This document shows positions 1 through 7,085 of a DNA stretch of 11,420 bases, piece after piece. The notes beneath the pieces were generated by a model that ran no database searches, had not been told where the DNA came from, and saw nothing but the letters and a program-made list of their open reading frames with translations. Source of the stretch: Gammaproteobacteria bacterium (GTDB lineage: Bacteria > Pseudomonadota > Gammaproteobacteria > Chromatiales > Chromatiaceae). Location of the stretch: the NCBI GenBank assembly GCA_030625445.1, contig DAOUQU010000027.1, forward strand, positions 1-11,420, in the 5' to 3' direction. The translations under genes were made by a program, and so were the position numbers. Every line of letters begins with the position of its first letter. The stretch's first letter is position 1.

Positions 1-1130
1 ACCAGTGAGGATTGATACTTGTCGGCAACCTGGAAGGCAACAGGTTCAATGCCGTACTTTTGCCCCGCCTCCTGTTCCAGTTGCGGCTCTTCAAGCGGAT
101 CGACTATCTCGACCTTGACCATGCCGCCGCCGGCGACCTCATATTCGCGTATCAGATCGCGCAGTTGCGGCACCAGGGGCGACAACAGCGGGTGGGTTCT
201 GGCGCTGAAATACCCCCGGATCAGCAATGGCTGCTGCAGTTGCCGCAGATAGCCACGCGTCGTTTCAGAGATACTGAAGCTTTTCCCCTGTGTCAGATCG
301 ATGCGCAACGCGGTGCTCTTTGTCAGTAATACATTGCCCATCAACAGCGCATTGATGCAGAGAAAAACAACCATCTGCAGACGCCGGTATCGCGGACCCG
401 CAGCGCCACCCGCCAGGCGCAGTTTTTCAACAGAGAGAAAATTCAGCAGCAGAAATATCAGGATGATAGTGATGTAGTAGAAGAGGTCGCGAAAATCGAT
501 TACGCCGCGCGTGATCGACATAAAATGCGCGCCGCTGCCGAAGTGCGCCATGATCTCACTTACTCTCTGTCCGGCAAATGCTGTCAGGGTAGCGGAACCG
601 ATTACATAGAGCACTCCGCAGATGGCGATGGTTCCAATCAAACTGACAATCTGGTTGTCTGTTCTGGAGGAGGTGTAGATGCCAATCGCCGCATAGGATG
701 CGGCAAGCAACAGTGATGCGATATAGCCCCCGATCACAGGCCCCCAGTCGAGCGGCCCGCTGAGTGCAACCGTCAATGGCAGCGGCAGTGTCAACAGCAG
801 AGCCAGCAGAATCAGTGCGGTCACAGCAGCAAATTTTCCCGCCACCAGACGCCACACGGGTGTCGAGGATGTCAACAGCATTTCGAGGTTTCCACTGCGG
901 CGTTCATCCGACCACATGCGCATCGTCAAAGCTGCCACCAGGAAAATCATCAGCAGCGGCATCCACTCAAACAGGGGGCGCATATCGGCAAGATTGCGGG
1001 CAAAGAATGTCTCGACCCAGAAGAAGATAAACAGTGAAACGATCAGAAACAGCGCAATAAAAAGATAGGCTGACAACGAGGAGAAGAGCGCGCCAAATTC
1101 ATGTTTTGTGGTTTGAGAAAAAGTGGCCAC
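1..1130 (-). CDS. ABC-2 permease fused to GldG-like auxiliary domain (partial, 3' end off window)
   Basis: Read on the reverse strand, the frame from GTG 1130-1128 is open for 376 codons to the left edge. Residues 1-235 form an ABC-2 type (GldF-like) permease: hydrophobic segments lie at about 21-39, 55-72, 100-125, 132-155, 161-182 and 215-235, with the loop WSDERRSGNLEMLLTSS at about 74-90. Another membrane segment (about 251-270) leads into a GldG-like region: DLTQGKSFSISETTRGYL, then IRGYFSAR, then LRDLIREYEVAGGGMVKVEIVDP, the hallmark order of the ABC_transp_aux family. GldF and GldG are usually separate proteins; here they appear fused, which may give a protein of 800 residues or more. 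The start is favoured by GAGGTGA six bases upstream, inside the end of the preceding ATPase gene, from whose stop the GTG is 6 bases away. The two should form one exporter in the inner membrane. Its substrate is unknown, and gliding motility should not be assumed. Confidence 0.85.
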   Translation of the reverse strand, partial: MATFSQTTKHEFGALFSSLSAYLFIALFLIVSLFIFFWVETFFARNLADMRPLFEWMPLLMIFLVAALTMRMWSDERRSGNLEMLLTSSTPVWRLVAGKFAAVTALILLALLLTLPLPLTVALSGPLDWGPVIGGYIASLLLAASYAAIGIYTSSRTDNQIVSLIGTIAICGVLYVIGSATLTAFAGQRVSEIMAHFGSGAHFMSITRGVIDFRDLFYYITIILIFLLLNFLSVEKLRLAGGAAGPRYRRLQMVVFLCINALLMGNVLLTKSTALRIDLTQGKSFSISETTRGYLRQLQQPLLIRGYFSARTHPLLSPLVPQLRDLIREYEVAGGGMVKVEIVDPLEEPQLEQEAGQKYGIEPVAFQVADKYQSSL

Positions 1131-1136
1131 CGGAGA

Positions 1137-2042
1137 TCACCTCGTGTGCCGAAACAGCGATTCAAGGCGATCACGTTGTGAGGAGATTTGGCTGATTTCG
1201 ATGCCATTGTCCACCAGCATCTTTACAATCTTCCGCGCAGTTTCATCCTCCCTCCCGGGATGGACGTTGATCTGATAACTCTGCGCAGCGTTGTTCTCGA
1301 CGCTGGCAACCAGGTTGGTGCTGTCAAGCAGTGCGATAATGTTGTCCGCCGCACCCTGCGCTTTCATAACGAGCAAACCACTGCTGTGGAGATCATCCAG
1401 CGAAGCATCCACTGCCAGCTGTCCGTCGCGCATGATCAGCACCCGGTCACAAACGGCCTCAACCTCCTGCAGGATGTGGGTCGAGAGAATCACAGTTGAC
1501 CAGGATGCCGCCTGCCGGATCAGCAGCCGCATCAATTCGATCTGCCCCGGATCCAGGCCGTTGGTCGGTTCATCCAGTATCAGTACTTTTGGCCGGTTAA
1601 GGATCGCCTGGGCCACACCGACACGCTGCCGCATTCCGCGCGACAGGATTGATATCTGTTGATTTACCTGCTGCTGTAATTCCGTGGCGGCAATCGCAGC
1701 AGCGATGCGTTGCGGTTTTTGCTGCTTGGCGACGCCCTTGAGATCAGCCATCCAGTCAAGATAGTCGATGACGGTCATCGCTGTATAGAGGGGGCAGTTC
1801 TCAGGAAGATAACCAATCAGCTTCTGAACTTCATAGCGGTGATCGCTGATCTCCATGTTGTCGATCACAACGCTGCCGGCCGATGGCTGCAGAAAACCGG
1901 TCAACATCTTCATGACCGTTGTTTTCCCCGCGCCATTGTGCCCCAGCAGGCCTACAACCTCACCCTTCCCCACCTCGAAGCTGACGTTATCGACTGCGCG
2001 AAAACCGGCGTAATTTCGATAGAGGGAGGAGACTTTGATCAT
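1137..2042 (-). CDS. ABC transporter ATP-binding protein, GldA/NatA-like
   Basis: This 301-residue cytoplasmic ATPase should power the permease encoded immediately downstream. Visible motifs in order are Walker A GHNGAGKT (34-41), the variant Q-loop IGYLPE (76-81, typical of the GldA/NatA branch), signature LSRGMRQRV (133-141), Walker B VLILDEP (153-159) with catalytic Glu158, and switch His189. Residues from about 225 to 301 form the extra C-terminal region seen in this branch. Length and start (MIKVSSLYRNYAGF) fit the family. It lies 25 bases after ptsP and could be co-transcribed with it. The bases before its ATG read CCTACCTCC, which is not a Shine-Dalgarno sequence, so initiation may be weak or coupled. 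Membership of the ABC-2/Gld exporter family is clear; the substrate is not. Confidence 0.93.
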   Translation of the reverse strand: MIKVSSLYRNYAGFRAVDNVSFEVGKGEVVGLLGHNGAGKTTVMKMLTGFLQPSAGSVVIDNMEISDHRYEVQKLIGYLPENCPLYTAMTVIDYLDWMADLKGVAKQQKPQRIAAAIAATELQQQVNQQISILSRGMRQRVGVAQAILNRPKVLILDEPTNGLDPGQIELMRLLIRQAASWSTVILSTHILQEVEAVCDRVLIMRDGQLAVDASLDDLHSSGLLVMKAQGAADNIIALLDSTNLVASVENNAAQSYQINVHPGREDETARKIVKMLVDNGIEISQISSQRDRLESLFRHTR

Positions 2043-2043
2043 G

Positions 2044-2079
2044 GAGGTAGGTTTTAGGTTTTAAATTTTAAGTTTTAGG
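2044..2079. repeat. Degenerate TTTTARR heptamer array
   Basis: On the plus strand, positions 2052-2079 read as four tandem heptamers: TTTTAGG, TTTTAAA, TTTTAAG, TTTTAGG. They are preceded by GAGGTAGG. The array fills the gap between ptsP and the ABC ATPase gene and runs into ptsP: its last three residues (Pro-Lys-Thr) and stop codon lie within it. The 21 bases at 2044-2064 recur exactly at 11101-11121, directly after pgm. Function is unknown; this is probably a dispersed repeat family of the genome. Confidence 0.75.
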
Positions 2080-4350
2080 GGTGAGTTGTCCCGGTTTGAG
2101 CAGTTTTTCCAGGCCGAGGTTTTCAAGCGCGGCGCTCATGAAAGCGGTGACTTCATCCGCCTCGTTCATCTGCAGGACGCTTTGCAGCAGGTGCATCGCA
2201 TCTGCCTGGCTGATGGTCGATACCACACGTTTCACACGCAGCAGACTCCCGGCGCTCATACTCAAACTACCCACTCCCATCCCGACCAGCAACGGAGTTG
2301 CCAGCGGATTGCCCGCCAGCTCTCCACAGATGCCGACAGGGCAGTTGTACTGGCGTGCGCCCTCGATAATCTGCATTAACGCAAACAGGACTGCCGGATG
2401 AAGATCACTGTAGAGTTCTGCGACACGTGGATTATTTCTATCCACGGCCAGCAGATACTGCGTCAGGTCGTTTGTGCCAACCGAAATAAAATCGACGCGC
2501 TTGGCGATTGCAGCACTGTTGTAGACGGCTGCAGGAACTTCGATCATCACCCCTGTTTTGGGTTTCGTGATCGCGCAGCCCTCCTCCAGCAATTCGCGAT
2601 GTGCGCGCTTGATCAGAGCAAGCAGCTGATCAACCTCTGCAACAGAAGTCACCATCGGCAACATGATATGCAGATTATCCAGGCCGAAACTGGCGCGCAG
2701 CATAGCCCTCACCTGGGTAAGGAATATTTCGGGATGATCCAGTGAAATGCGCACACCGCGCCAACCGAGAAACGGGTTTGACTCTTTCACGGGAAAATAG
2801 GGCAGAGGCTTGTCTCCACCAATATCCAGGGTCCGCAATGCCACGGGCCGTGGGGAGAATGCCTGCAGGACCTTGCGATAATTTTTTACCTGCGACTCTT
2901 CACTGGGAAAGCGGTCTCTGACCATGAAGGGAAATTCGGTACGATAGAGGCCGACCCCATCGGACTCTTCAATGCCAAAAGTGCTCATATCCGAGAGCAG
3001 GCCGGTGTTGAGATAGAGTGGAATGCTAACACCATCCGTGGTTTCGACAGGCAATCCGCGTAAATTTTCCAGTTCTGCAGTGAACGCGCGATCCTCCTCC
3101 GCCAGGCGTTGATACTCTGCCCGCACCATGGGTTGTGGCGAGACGTAGAGGCGGCCGCTATAGCCATCAAGGATAAGCTCCCGGCCATGGAGATGCGTTG
3201 TTGGAAGCGACTCCACTCCCATCACGGATGGTACGCCCAGGGCACGCGACAAAATCGCCACATGCGACGAGCTTGAACCTGTGGCTGAAACGACACCCGC
3301 CAGCCTGGAACGCGGCACTTCGGCAAGTTGTACTGCGCTGACCTCCTCTCCAACAAGGATCGTACATTCGGGATATTCGATGTTTGACGGCGACTCCTGC
3401 TGCAGATGCGACAGTACCCTGCGCCCCAGATCACGGATATCCGATGCCCGTTCACGCAGATAGATATCCTCCATGGCGTCAAAAACACCCGCATGCTCCT
3501 CAACCGTTGTGCGTAGTGCAGCAGGCGCCCACATCCCCTCCTCCGCAATCAGCTGCATCGCCCTGCCAGTGAGCGCATCTTCAGAGAGAATCATCACCCA
3601 GGCATCAAAAAGAGCCTGCTCCTCTTCCGGAAGATCGCTGCTTAATTTCTGTTTGAGCCGGCGCAACTCCTGCTGTACTGCATCCACTGCTTCGCGCAAC
3701 TGCTGCTGCTCCAGCGCTCTATCGTGCGTCATGCGATCCGGAACACTCTCCAGATCAGCGGGAAGATAGGTGACAAATGCTGTCCCTATTGCGATTCCGC
3801 TGGAACTGGCGCGTCCCTTCAAAAACTGATTCCCGGGGCCTCCCGTCCTTTGAATTTTTGCCACTTCTCCGGTGGCATTGGCGTGAGCAATGGCGCCGGC
3901 AAGCTGAGCCGCCAGGGTGAGAACGAAAGTGACCACCTCGTCATCAATTTTCCCCGCTTTCCTGTTGCGGACCACCAGTACGCCAAGCACTTTGCTCTGC
4001 TGCAGAATAGGCGCACCAAGAAACCCGTGGTAGCTGGTCTCCCCGGTCTCGACTGTTGCAAGATAGTTTTTGTGGCAGTGGGCATCCTCGACATTGATCG
4101 CTTCGGCGCGTTCACACACCAGCCCGACCAGCCCGCGGTGCATCGGCAACCAGGCTATTCCAATAGCCTCTTTGTTGAGACCCTCTGTTGCCCTGAGGAC
4201 ATGACGGTGAGTTTCAAAATCGGTCAGATAGACAGAGCAGACGTCAGCCTGGATACTCTCCCGAAGCATATAGACAATGGTATCCAGCGCCTCGCCGAGA
4301 TCCCGGCAGGCATTGACCTTTTGAATAATACGATGAAGGGTCTCAAGCAT
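2068..4350 (-). CDS. ptsP: Phosphoenolpyruvate-protein phosphotransferase PtsP (enzyme I Ntr)
   Basis: This 760-residue cytoplasmic enzyme takes phosphate from PEP and passes it through NPr to EIIA-Ntr, a regulatory chain linked to nitrogen status and potassium homeostasis. It has an N-terminal GAF domain (about 17-155), which distinguishes PtsP from the sugar enzyme I. The swivelling domain carries the phosphorylated histidine in GSSSSHVAILSRALGVPSVMG (His363). The PEP-binding barrel shows TLDIGGDKPLPYF (508-519), VGTNDLTQYLLAVDRNN (624-640) and GICGELAGN with Cys675. Length is close to the 748 residues of the E. coli protein. The ATG at 4350 begins the expected MLETLHRIIQKV; no strong ribosome site is visible. 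It follows rppH by 216 bases, the usual gene order, although a hairpin repeat sits between them. The last codons fall inside a heptamer repeat, so its C-terminal tail may be specific to this lineage. Confidence 0.97.
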   Translation of the reverse strand: MLETLHRIIQKVNACRDLGEALDTIVYMLRESIQADVCSVYLTDFETHRHVLRATEGLNKEAIGIAWLPMHRGLVGLVCERAEAINVEDAHCHKNYLATVETGETSYHGFLGAPILQQSKVLGVLVVRNRKAGKIDDEVVTFVLTLAAQLAGAIAHANATGEVAKIQRTGGPGNQFLKGRASSSGIAIGTAFVTYLPADLESVPDRMTHDRALEQQQLREAVDAVQQELRRLKQKLSSDLPEEEQALFDAWVMILSEDALTGRAMQLIAEEGMWAPAALRTTVEEHAGVFDAMEDIYLRERASDIRDLGRRVLSHLQQESPSNIEYPECTILVGEEVSAVQLAEVPRSRLAGVVSATGSSSSHVAILSRALGVPSVMGVESLPTTHLHGRELILDGYSGRLYVSPQPMVRAEYQRLAEEDRAFTAELENLRGLPVETTDGVSIPLYLNTGLLSDMSTFGIEESDGVGLYRTEFPFMVRDRFPSEESQVKNYRKVLQAFSPRPVALRTLDIGGDKPLPYFPVKESNPFLGWRGVRISLDHPEIFLTQVRAMLRASFGLDNLHIMLPMVTSVAEVDQLLALIKRAHRELLEEGCAITKPKTGVMIEVPAAVYNSAAIAKRVDFISVGTNDLTQYLLAVDRNNPRVAELYSDLHPAVLFALMQIIEGARQYNCPVGICGELAGNPLATPLLVGMGVGSLSMSAGSLLRVKRVVSTISQADAMHLLQSVLQMNEADEVTAFMSAALENLGLEKLLKPGQLTPKT

Positions 4351-4406
4351 GCAGTGTTATCCGCTTTGAATCACTGAACTCCCAACCTGGCAAAGCCAGA
4401 ACCAAT

Positions 4407-4494
4407 ATGCGCCGTAGGGTGTCAATAAGCGGTACGCATTGCACCTTTCAATGCGGCGCAATGCGCACCGCTTATTGCGCCCTACAGGCGGCAT
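4407..4494. repeat. REP/MITE-like imperfect inverted repeat
   Basis: An 88-base imperfect palindrome lies between rppH and ptsP. The left arm begins ATGCGCCGTAGGG and continues CAATAAGCGG; the reverse complement of the right arm gives ATGCCGCCTGTAGGG and CAATAAGCGG, with one extra base and a few mismatches. The loop is about 4446-4455. Elements built on GTAGGG...CAATAAGCG...GCATTG are common between genes in proteobacteria and carry no protein. Transcribed from rppH towards ptsP, it would form a long hairpin that might affect mRNA stability or read-through. A decayed half copy lies at 11124-11156. Confidence 0.75.
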
Positions 4495-4566
4495 GAGAAT
4501 TTTGTGTCATTTTGTACAAGATTTACAGAGTAAAGAGACTAAGTTCTCAAAACTCAGCGCATTGTT

Positions 4567-5106
4567 TCAACGATAAAGTCGCACACGCCGGGAGATGGCG
4601 CGTGGCTCGGAGAGCTGCAGTCCGGACTCCTCGTTTGGAAACAGCAGCGGAGCCAGCTGTTTCAATGCATCGGCATAGACTCTGCGTTTAAAGTAGACGA
4701 CCTTGTCGACCGGATACCAGTACTTTACCCAGCGCCAGTGATCAAACTCCGGTTTCGGAGAGTGATCCAGGCAGAAATCTGATTCATTGCAGTTGACGCG
4801 CAACAGATACCAGCGCTGTTTCTGCCCGATGCAAACAGGATTACTATTCTTGCGGATATAACGCTTCGGCAGGCGATAACGCAGCCAGTCATCCGTCGAA
4901 CCTAGCAGACTGACATGATGAGGTTTCAGTCCGACCTCTTCATTCAGTTCACGATACATCGCCTCTTCGGGAGACTCATTCGTATCGATGCCTCCCTGCG
5001 GAAACTGCCACGCATTCTGTCCGATGCGTTTAGCCCAGAATAGCTGGCGCTGTTGATTGCACAAAATAATACCGACATTTGGCCGGAAACCGTCAGAATC
5101 TATCAC
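4567..5106 (-). CDS. rppH: RNA pyrophosphohydrolase RppH
   Basis: This Nudix hydrolase removes pyrophosphate from the 5' triphosphate end of mRNA and so starts RNase E-dependent decay. The Nudix box fits Gx5Ex7REUxEExGU exactly: it runs from Gly38 to Leu60 and includes MYRELNEEVGL. The flanking segments WQFPQGGID, WLRYRLPKR and PVCIGQKQRWYLL match RppH closely. I chose GTG at 5106-5104, which gives MIDSDGFRPNVGII and 179 residues, aligning with E. coli MIDDDGYRPNVGIV (176 residues). A TTG at 5112 would add only two residues. No clear Shine-Dalgarno sequence precedes either start. The gene reads towards ptsP and diverges from the HAD phosphatase gene across about 155 bases. Confidence 0.96.
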   Translation of the reverse strand: MIDSDGFRPNVGIILCNQQRQLFWAKRIGQNAWQFPQGGIDTNESPEEAMYRELNEEVGLKPHHVSLLGSTDDWLRYRLPKRYIRKNSNPVCIGQKQRWYLLRVNCNESDFCLDHSPKPEFDHWRWVKYWYPVDKVVYFKRRVYADALKQLAPLLFPNEESGLQLSEPRAISRRVRLYR

Positions 5107-5122
5107 GATCAAAGAGTTTATT

Positions 5123-5152
5123 AATATCGGATAACTGGTTTCATTCTTTCAA
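5123..5152 (-). promoter_or_regulatory. Possible sigma-70 promoter for rppH
   Basis: On the minus strand, TTGAAA (5152-5147) and GATATT (5128-5123) are separated by 18 bases, with five and four consensus matches respectively. They lie 17 bases or more before the rppH GTG, so the leader would be very short. This is a motif match only. Confidence 0.3.
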
Positions 5153-5261
5153 ATTTTGTGTGATAAAGCAAGAATGATGCAACATAAACTACTGCTAAAT
5201 AAAGAAAATCGGTATAGTTCGCGGTGAAACTTCTGACAATCTCTTTAGCTGGAAAATTGAC

Positions 5262-5924
5262 GTGGCACTGGCAATCTTTGATCTGGACAATACCCTGCTG
5301 GCAGGGGATTCCGACTATCTGTGGGGGACATTCCTGTGCGATCAGGGGATTGTTGATCGTGATATCTACGAACGGGAAAACCAGCGTTTTTACCAGGAGT
5401 ACAAGCAGGGACGCCTTGATATCATGGAGTTTTTACAATTTTCACTCCATCCATTGTCTCAATACCCGCTTGATAAACTGCAACAGTGGCATCGGCAATT
5501 CATGCGTCGTTATATCGAACCCCTGATCACTACGGATGCCCTGGCGCTGGTCGATGAACACCGCCACAAGGGAGATATCCTGATGATCATTACCGCGACC
5601 AACGCCTTCGTGACTGCCCCGATTGCGGAACGTTTTGGCATCGACCATCTGATTGCAACCGAGCCCCGGCTCAAAGAGGGGCGATACACCGGAGAGGTCG
5701 CCGGTGAACCCAGTTACCAACAGGGAAAGGTGCATCGCCTTGAAGAGTGGCTGCAGCAGCATCAGCAATCGCTGGATGGCAGCTGGTTCTATAGTGACTC
5801 GCATAATGATCTGCCGTTGTTGGAGCAGGTCGATCATCCTGTTGCCGTGAACCCGGATCAAATCCTCGAACAACGTGCGCAGCAGCAGGGATGGCCGATC
5901 ATCAGATTGCATAGTAAGCTCTGA
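5262..5924 (+). CDS. HAD-superfamily IB phosphatase (PSPase-like)
   Basis: This 220-residue soluble phosphatase has all four HAD motifs: FDLDNT with nucleophile Asp7 and acid Asp9; motif II IITATN with Thr111; motif III Lys156 in QQGKVHRLEEW; and motif IV YSDSHNDLPLL with Asp179 and Asp183. The helical cap lies between about residues 15 and 85. It belongs to the subfamily IB group near SerB and CicA, which acts on small phosphate esters. A homologue occupies the same position beside rppH and ptsP in Pseudomonas. Some members have been linked to histidinol-phosphate hydrolysis, but the substrate cannot be read from this sequence. The start is GTG at 5262, preceded by GGAAAA about eight bases away. 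It diverges from rppH and stands alone, with a possible terminator downstream. Confidence 0.9.
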   Translation: MALAIFDLDNTLLAGDSDYLWGTFLCDQGIVDRDIYERENQRFYQEYKQGRLDIMEFLQFSLHPLSQYPLDKLQQWHRQFMRRYIEPLITTDALALVDEHRHKGDILMIITATNAFVTAPIAERFGIDHLIATEPRLKEGRYTGEVAGEPSYQQGKVHRLEEWLQQHQQSLDGSWFYSDSHNDLPLLEQVDHPVAVNPDQILEQRAQQQGWPIIRLHSKL

Positions 5925-5965
5925 TCAAGTCGCTTCGCCTACATGGACGTAGGTGAGGGGCGTGA

Positions 5966-6017
5966 GCAGGGAGCAGACGCTTCGCGCCTCGACCAGAGCA
6001 TTCCTGCAAGTTTTTTT
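5966..6017 (+). terminator. Possible rho-independent terminator after the HAD gene
   Basis: GCAGGGA (5966-5972) can pair with TTCCTGC (6001-6007), including one G-U pair. The loop is long and itself structured, and a run of seven T follows at 6011-6017. The T-run is convincing but the stem is short with a large loop, so confidence is modest. A further small inverted repeat, CCTAC...GTAGG, lies just upstream at about 5938-5953. Confidence 0.4.
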
Positions 6018-6018
6018 A

Positions 6019-6077
6019 CGGGGGAAGGGGCTATCTATCAATGGGTTACAATGGGCAACCGGATTGCCCTTCCCCCG
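6019..6077 (+). promoter_or_regulatory. Leader with mutually exclusive hairpins before the FecCD permease
   Basis: CGGGGGAAGGG (6019-6029) and CCCTTCCCCCG (6067-6077) are a perfect 11-base inverted repeat enclosing 37 bases. A second hairpin, GGGCAA (6053-6058) with TTGCCC (6064-6069), uses three of the same bases, so the two cannot form fully together. This lies 40 bases before the permease ATG. Such a layout could be an attenuator or ligand-responsive leader, or a recognition site on DNA. I looked for cobalamin-riboswitch core motifs and did not find them. Confidence 0.4.
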
Positions 6078-6116
6078 AACCCCCATCCCATGGGCTTATT
6101 TTAGAGGCTCCCATAC

Positions 6117-7085
6117 ATGAAACAGCCTTTGCTGATACTACTGATCGCTGTATGCATTGCATCGGCACTATTGCTTTCGGTCAGTTATGGGAGCGTCTCC
6201 ATCCCCTTTCCGGCAATCGTCGAACTGCTGTTCAATCCCGATGAGACGACCTGGTCACGCATTCTGTGGGAGCTGAGATTACCCCGCGCCCTGTTCGCTT
6301 TCATCATCGGTGGATTACTGGCTCTCGCCGGCGTCCTCATGCAGGCACTGCTGCGAAACCCCCTCGCCGACCCCTATATTCTGGGAACGTCGGGAGGTGC
6401 CGCTGCGGCGATGCTGGTTGCATTTTTGCTGGCTGTTCCCGCCCAGCTGCATGCGTTCATGGCGCTTGCCGGAGCCACCTTCAGCACCCTGATACTGCTC
6501 TCTTTCACAGGGCTGCGTCAGGGCTTGCAGCAGCAGCAACTGCTGCTCTCCGGCATCATCCTGACGACCGGATGGGGCGCATTGATCACCTTTTTACTGA
6601 CAGCAGCGCCAACAGCACAGATCCCCGGCATGCTCTTCTGGCTGATCGGCGATCTTGGGGAGAGTTCTTCACTGCTGCTGCCTGCCGCTACACTCGCAAT
6701 TGGGCTGGTTGCCGCACTGCTGCTGGCAAAACCGCTGGATATGCTGCTGCTTGGCGACCTCCAGGCTGCATCACTGGGAGTATCCGTCAAATCCCTGCGC
6801 TTCGTGATGCTGGGCGTAGCGGTAACTGTGACAGCAATCGCAGTCACCGCTGCCGGGCCGATTGGATTTGTCGGGCTGGTAACGCCACACCTTGTGCGTT
6901 TTGTGACAGGCGCATCACATCGCCGCCTCATTCCCGCCAGCGTCATGCTCGGAGGGGTATTGATGATGGCGGCTGACCTGATGTCACGCACCATCATTGC
7001 ACCGAGGCAGATGCCGGTCGGGGTCTTTACCGCGATGATCGGTGTACCGATATTTCTTTTTCTGATGAAAAGAGCACAGCGATGA
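6117..7085 (+). CDS. FecCD-family ABC transporter permease (BtuC-like)
   Basis: This 322-residue inner-membrane permease belongs to the family that imports ferric siderophores, haem or cobalamin. It is hydrophobic throughout, consistent with the ten membrane helices of the family. Conserved elements are ELRLPRALFAFIIGGLLA (52-69), GVLMQALLRNPLADPYILGTSGGA (72-95), GPIGFVGLVTPHLVRF (247-262, the region that contacts the ATPase) and MPVGVFTAMIGVPIFLFLM near the C-terminus. ATG 6117 is preceded by AGAGG at a somewhat long spacing. The stop overlaps the ATPase start in an ATGA, implying translational coupling. No binding protein or TonB receptor is visible, so the substrate cannot be decided. Iron chelates and corrinoids are the leading options. 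Confidence 0.93.
   Translation: MKQPLLILLIAVCIASALLLSVSYGSVSIPFPAIVELLFNPDETTWSRILWELRLPRALFAFIIGGLLALAGVLMQALLRNPLADPYILGTSGGAAAAMLVAFLLAVPAQLHAFMALAGATFSTLILLSFTGLRQGLQQQQLLLSGIILTTGWGALITFLLTAAPTAQIPGMLFWLIGDLGESSSLLLPAATLAIGLVAALLLAKPLDMLLLGDLQAASLGVSVKSLRFVMLGVAVTVTAIAVTAAGPIGFVGLVTPHLVRFVTGASHRRLIPASVMLGGVLMMAADLMSRTIIAPRQMPVGVFTAMIGVPIFLFLMKRAQR

Noticed and set aside
1138..1140. GTG overlapping the ATPase stop (GTGA) as start of the permease gene
   Set aside because: This frame reaches a stop after 13 codons; the permease frame begins at GTG 1130, which also has a good ribosome-binding site.
3724..4377. 217-codon plus-strand open frame
   Set aside because: It lies entirely antisense to the GAF and linker part of ptsP, and its translation shows no recognisable domain.
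5925..6116. Cobalamin riboswitch before the BtuC-like permease
   Set aside because: The conserved core segments of that riboswitch are absent, and the structure seen is a simple inverted repeat.
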